Of a DNA stretch of 5,654 nt, positions 4,949-5,654 are shown piece after piece (position 1 is the stretch's first letter; the number at the start of each line of letters is the position of its first letter). Both the position numbers and the translations under genes were made by a program. Source of the stretch: Nitrospiraceae bacterium (GTDB taxonomy: Bacteria > Nitrospirota > Thermodesulfovibrionia > Thermodesulfovibrionales > UBA9159); the NCBI GenBank assembly GCA_003453735.1, contig DMNE01000045.1, positions 1,857 to 7,510 on the forward strand, read 5' to 3'. The notes below the pieces were generated by a model. It was not told where the DNA came from and did no database searches. It was given only the letters and a program-made list of their open reading frames with translations.

Positions 4949-5446
4949 ATGGCCGAAGAACATAGCTTTGACATCGTGTGTAATGTCGATTTGCAGGAAG
5001 TGTCCAATGCGGTCAATCAGACAATGAAAGAGATAGGTCAGCGATTTGATTTCAAAGGAAGCAAGAGCACTGTTGAGTTGGATAAGGGCAAGGGAGCGCT
5101 TGTTCTCGTATCTGATGACGAACCGAAGTTACGGAGTGTCATTGATATTCTCCAGACAAAACTCATCAGGCGCGGGGTTTCCCTAAAAGCTTTGAATTAC
5201 GGAAAGGCAGAAGAGGCAGCCGGGAGCACTGTGAGGCAGACAGTAACCCTTCAGCAGGGAATCCCTCACGAAAAGGCAAAGGAGATCGTGAAACTGATTA
5301 AAGAGACCAAGCTGAAAGTGAATGCCGAGATACAGAAAGATCAGGTTCGTGTGAAGGGAAAGAACATCGATGACCTGCAGACGATCATGTCCCATCTCAA
5401 GGAACGGGATTTAGGTATTCATGTTCAGTTTGCAAATTACCGATGA
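4949..5446 (+). CDS. yajQ: YajQ family nucleotide-binding protein (DUF520)
   Basis: 165-residue soluble cytoplasmic protein, full length for the family (about 160-165 aa). Hallmarks: an N-terminal HSFDIVCNVDLQEVSNAVNQ, RFDFKGSKSTVEL (32-44), the middle KLIRRGVSLKALNYGK, GIPHEKAKEIVKLIKETKLKV, and the C-terminal QVRVKGKNIDDLQTIM followed by a terminus in VQFANYR. It folds as two RRM-like halves. Family members bind nucleotides or RNA, and a Xanthomonas member is a cyclic di-GMP effector acting on transcription; whether this protein binds cyclic di-GMP cannot be told from sequence. The ATG has AGGAGG at 4937-4942 with 6-nt spacing. It is separated from the lemA operon by 375 nt and followed by an intrinsic terminator, so it is likely its own transcription unit. 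Confidence 0.97.
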   Translation: MAEEHSFDIVCNVDLQEVSNAVNQTMKEIGQRFDFKGSKSTVELDKGKGALVLVSDDEPKLRSVIDILQTKLIRRGVSLKALNYGKAEEAAGSTVRQTVTLQQGIPHEKAKEIVKLIKETKLKVNAEIQKDQVRVKGKNIDDLQTIMSHLKERDLGIHVQFANYR

Positions 5447-5541
5447 GCGGGGATGACCTGCTCTTGCCCTATGAGAATTCAGATCAAAATTAAGGAACAG
5501 ACGAAATAATTTTGTGTTACGTAAAAAATAAACATAGACAC
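5447..5541 (+). other. yajQ 3' flank
   Basis: AT-rich stretch between the yajQ stop and the terminator. It contains an 8-bp palindrome TTACGTAA (5517-5524) and a TTGTGT hexamer (5512-5517) that could belong to a weak promoter. The only open frame is a 16-codon one starting in the ATGA overlap with the yajQ stop, without its own ribosome binding site. Confidence 0.4.
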
Positions 5542-5597
5542 TCGGGAAAGCATTTGTGGACAAATTGGAGTCAGATGAAGAACTCCCGAATTTTTTT
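5542..5597 (+). terminator. Intrinsic terminator downstream of yajQ, with a nested and a competing stem
   Basis: TCGGGA (5542-5547) pairs perfectly with TCCCGA (5584-5589), directly followed by A and seven T (5591-5597). The 36-nt loop contains an inner inverted repeat ATTTGT-GG-ACAAAT (5552-5565). GGAGT (5567-5571) can instead pair with ACTCC (5582-5586), competing with the outer stem. It lies about 95 nt after the yajQ stop. Confidence 0.6.
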
Positions 5598-5654
5598 ATT
5601 ATTTCTGTAGACCATAAACTTCACAAAGGGGATAAGGCAAACAGTCAACGGAGT

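Overview
The window looks like ordinary chromosomal DNA from a Gram-negative bacterium. It has moderate GC, strong AGGAGG-type ribosome binding sites, a lipobox lipoprotein and a cobalamin-synthesis cluster. The gene styles (a stand-alone cbiE, a CobO-type adenosyltransferase, LemA with two TPM proteins, YajQ) would suit a Nitrospirota or Desulfobacterota-like organism. That is an impression from protein style and cannot be settled from the sequence alone.

Left third (1-1754), minus strand: three cobalamin (vitamin B12) genes transcribed right to left, cobC (alpha-ribazole phosphatase type), cobO (corrinoid adenosyltransferase) and cbiE (precorrin C5 methyltransferase, cut off by the window edge). 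cobO and cbiE are 12 nt apart. A 192-nt gap separates cobC from cobO and may hold a promoter or a very short ORF.

Centre (1755-2367): a 613-nt divergent intergenic region with no convincing gene. It holds weak promoter candidates for both directions, a GC-rich inverted repeat in the presumed cobC leader, and two short tandem repeats (11 bp x2; 9 bp x3 plus one) upstream of lemA. I see no cobalamin-riboswitch hallmark in it.

Right part (2368-4573), plus strand: a compact operon of lemA (lipoprotein), a secreted, membrane-anchored TPM-domain protein with a glycine-rich tail ending in GGASGGW, and a second, smaller TPM-family membrane protein. The last two overlap by one base (TGATG). LemA with two TPM proteins is a recurrent but poorly understood envelope module.

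After a 375-nt region rich in inverted repeats but without a convincing gene (4574-4948) comes yajQ (4949-5446), a nucleotide-binding protein of the YajQ/DUF520 family. It is followed by an intrinsic terminator (5542-5597) that contains a competing hairpin. The window ends just after a GGAG that could be the ribosome binding site of the next gene.

I do not see a clear, new multi-gene system. The items most worth a second look are the compound hairpin at 4784-4822, the repeat-bearing leader of lemA, the switch-like terminator after yajQ, and the uncharacterised LemA-TPM-TPM module.
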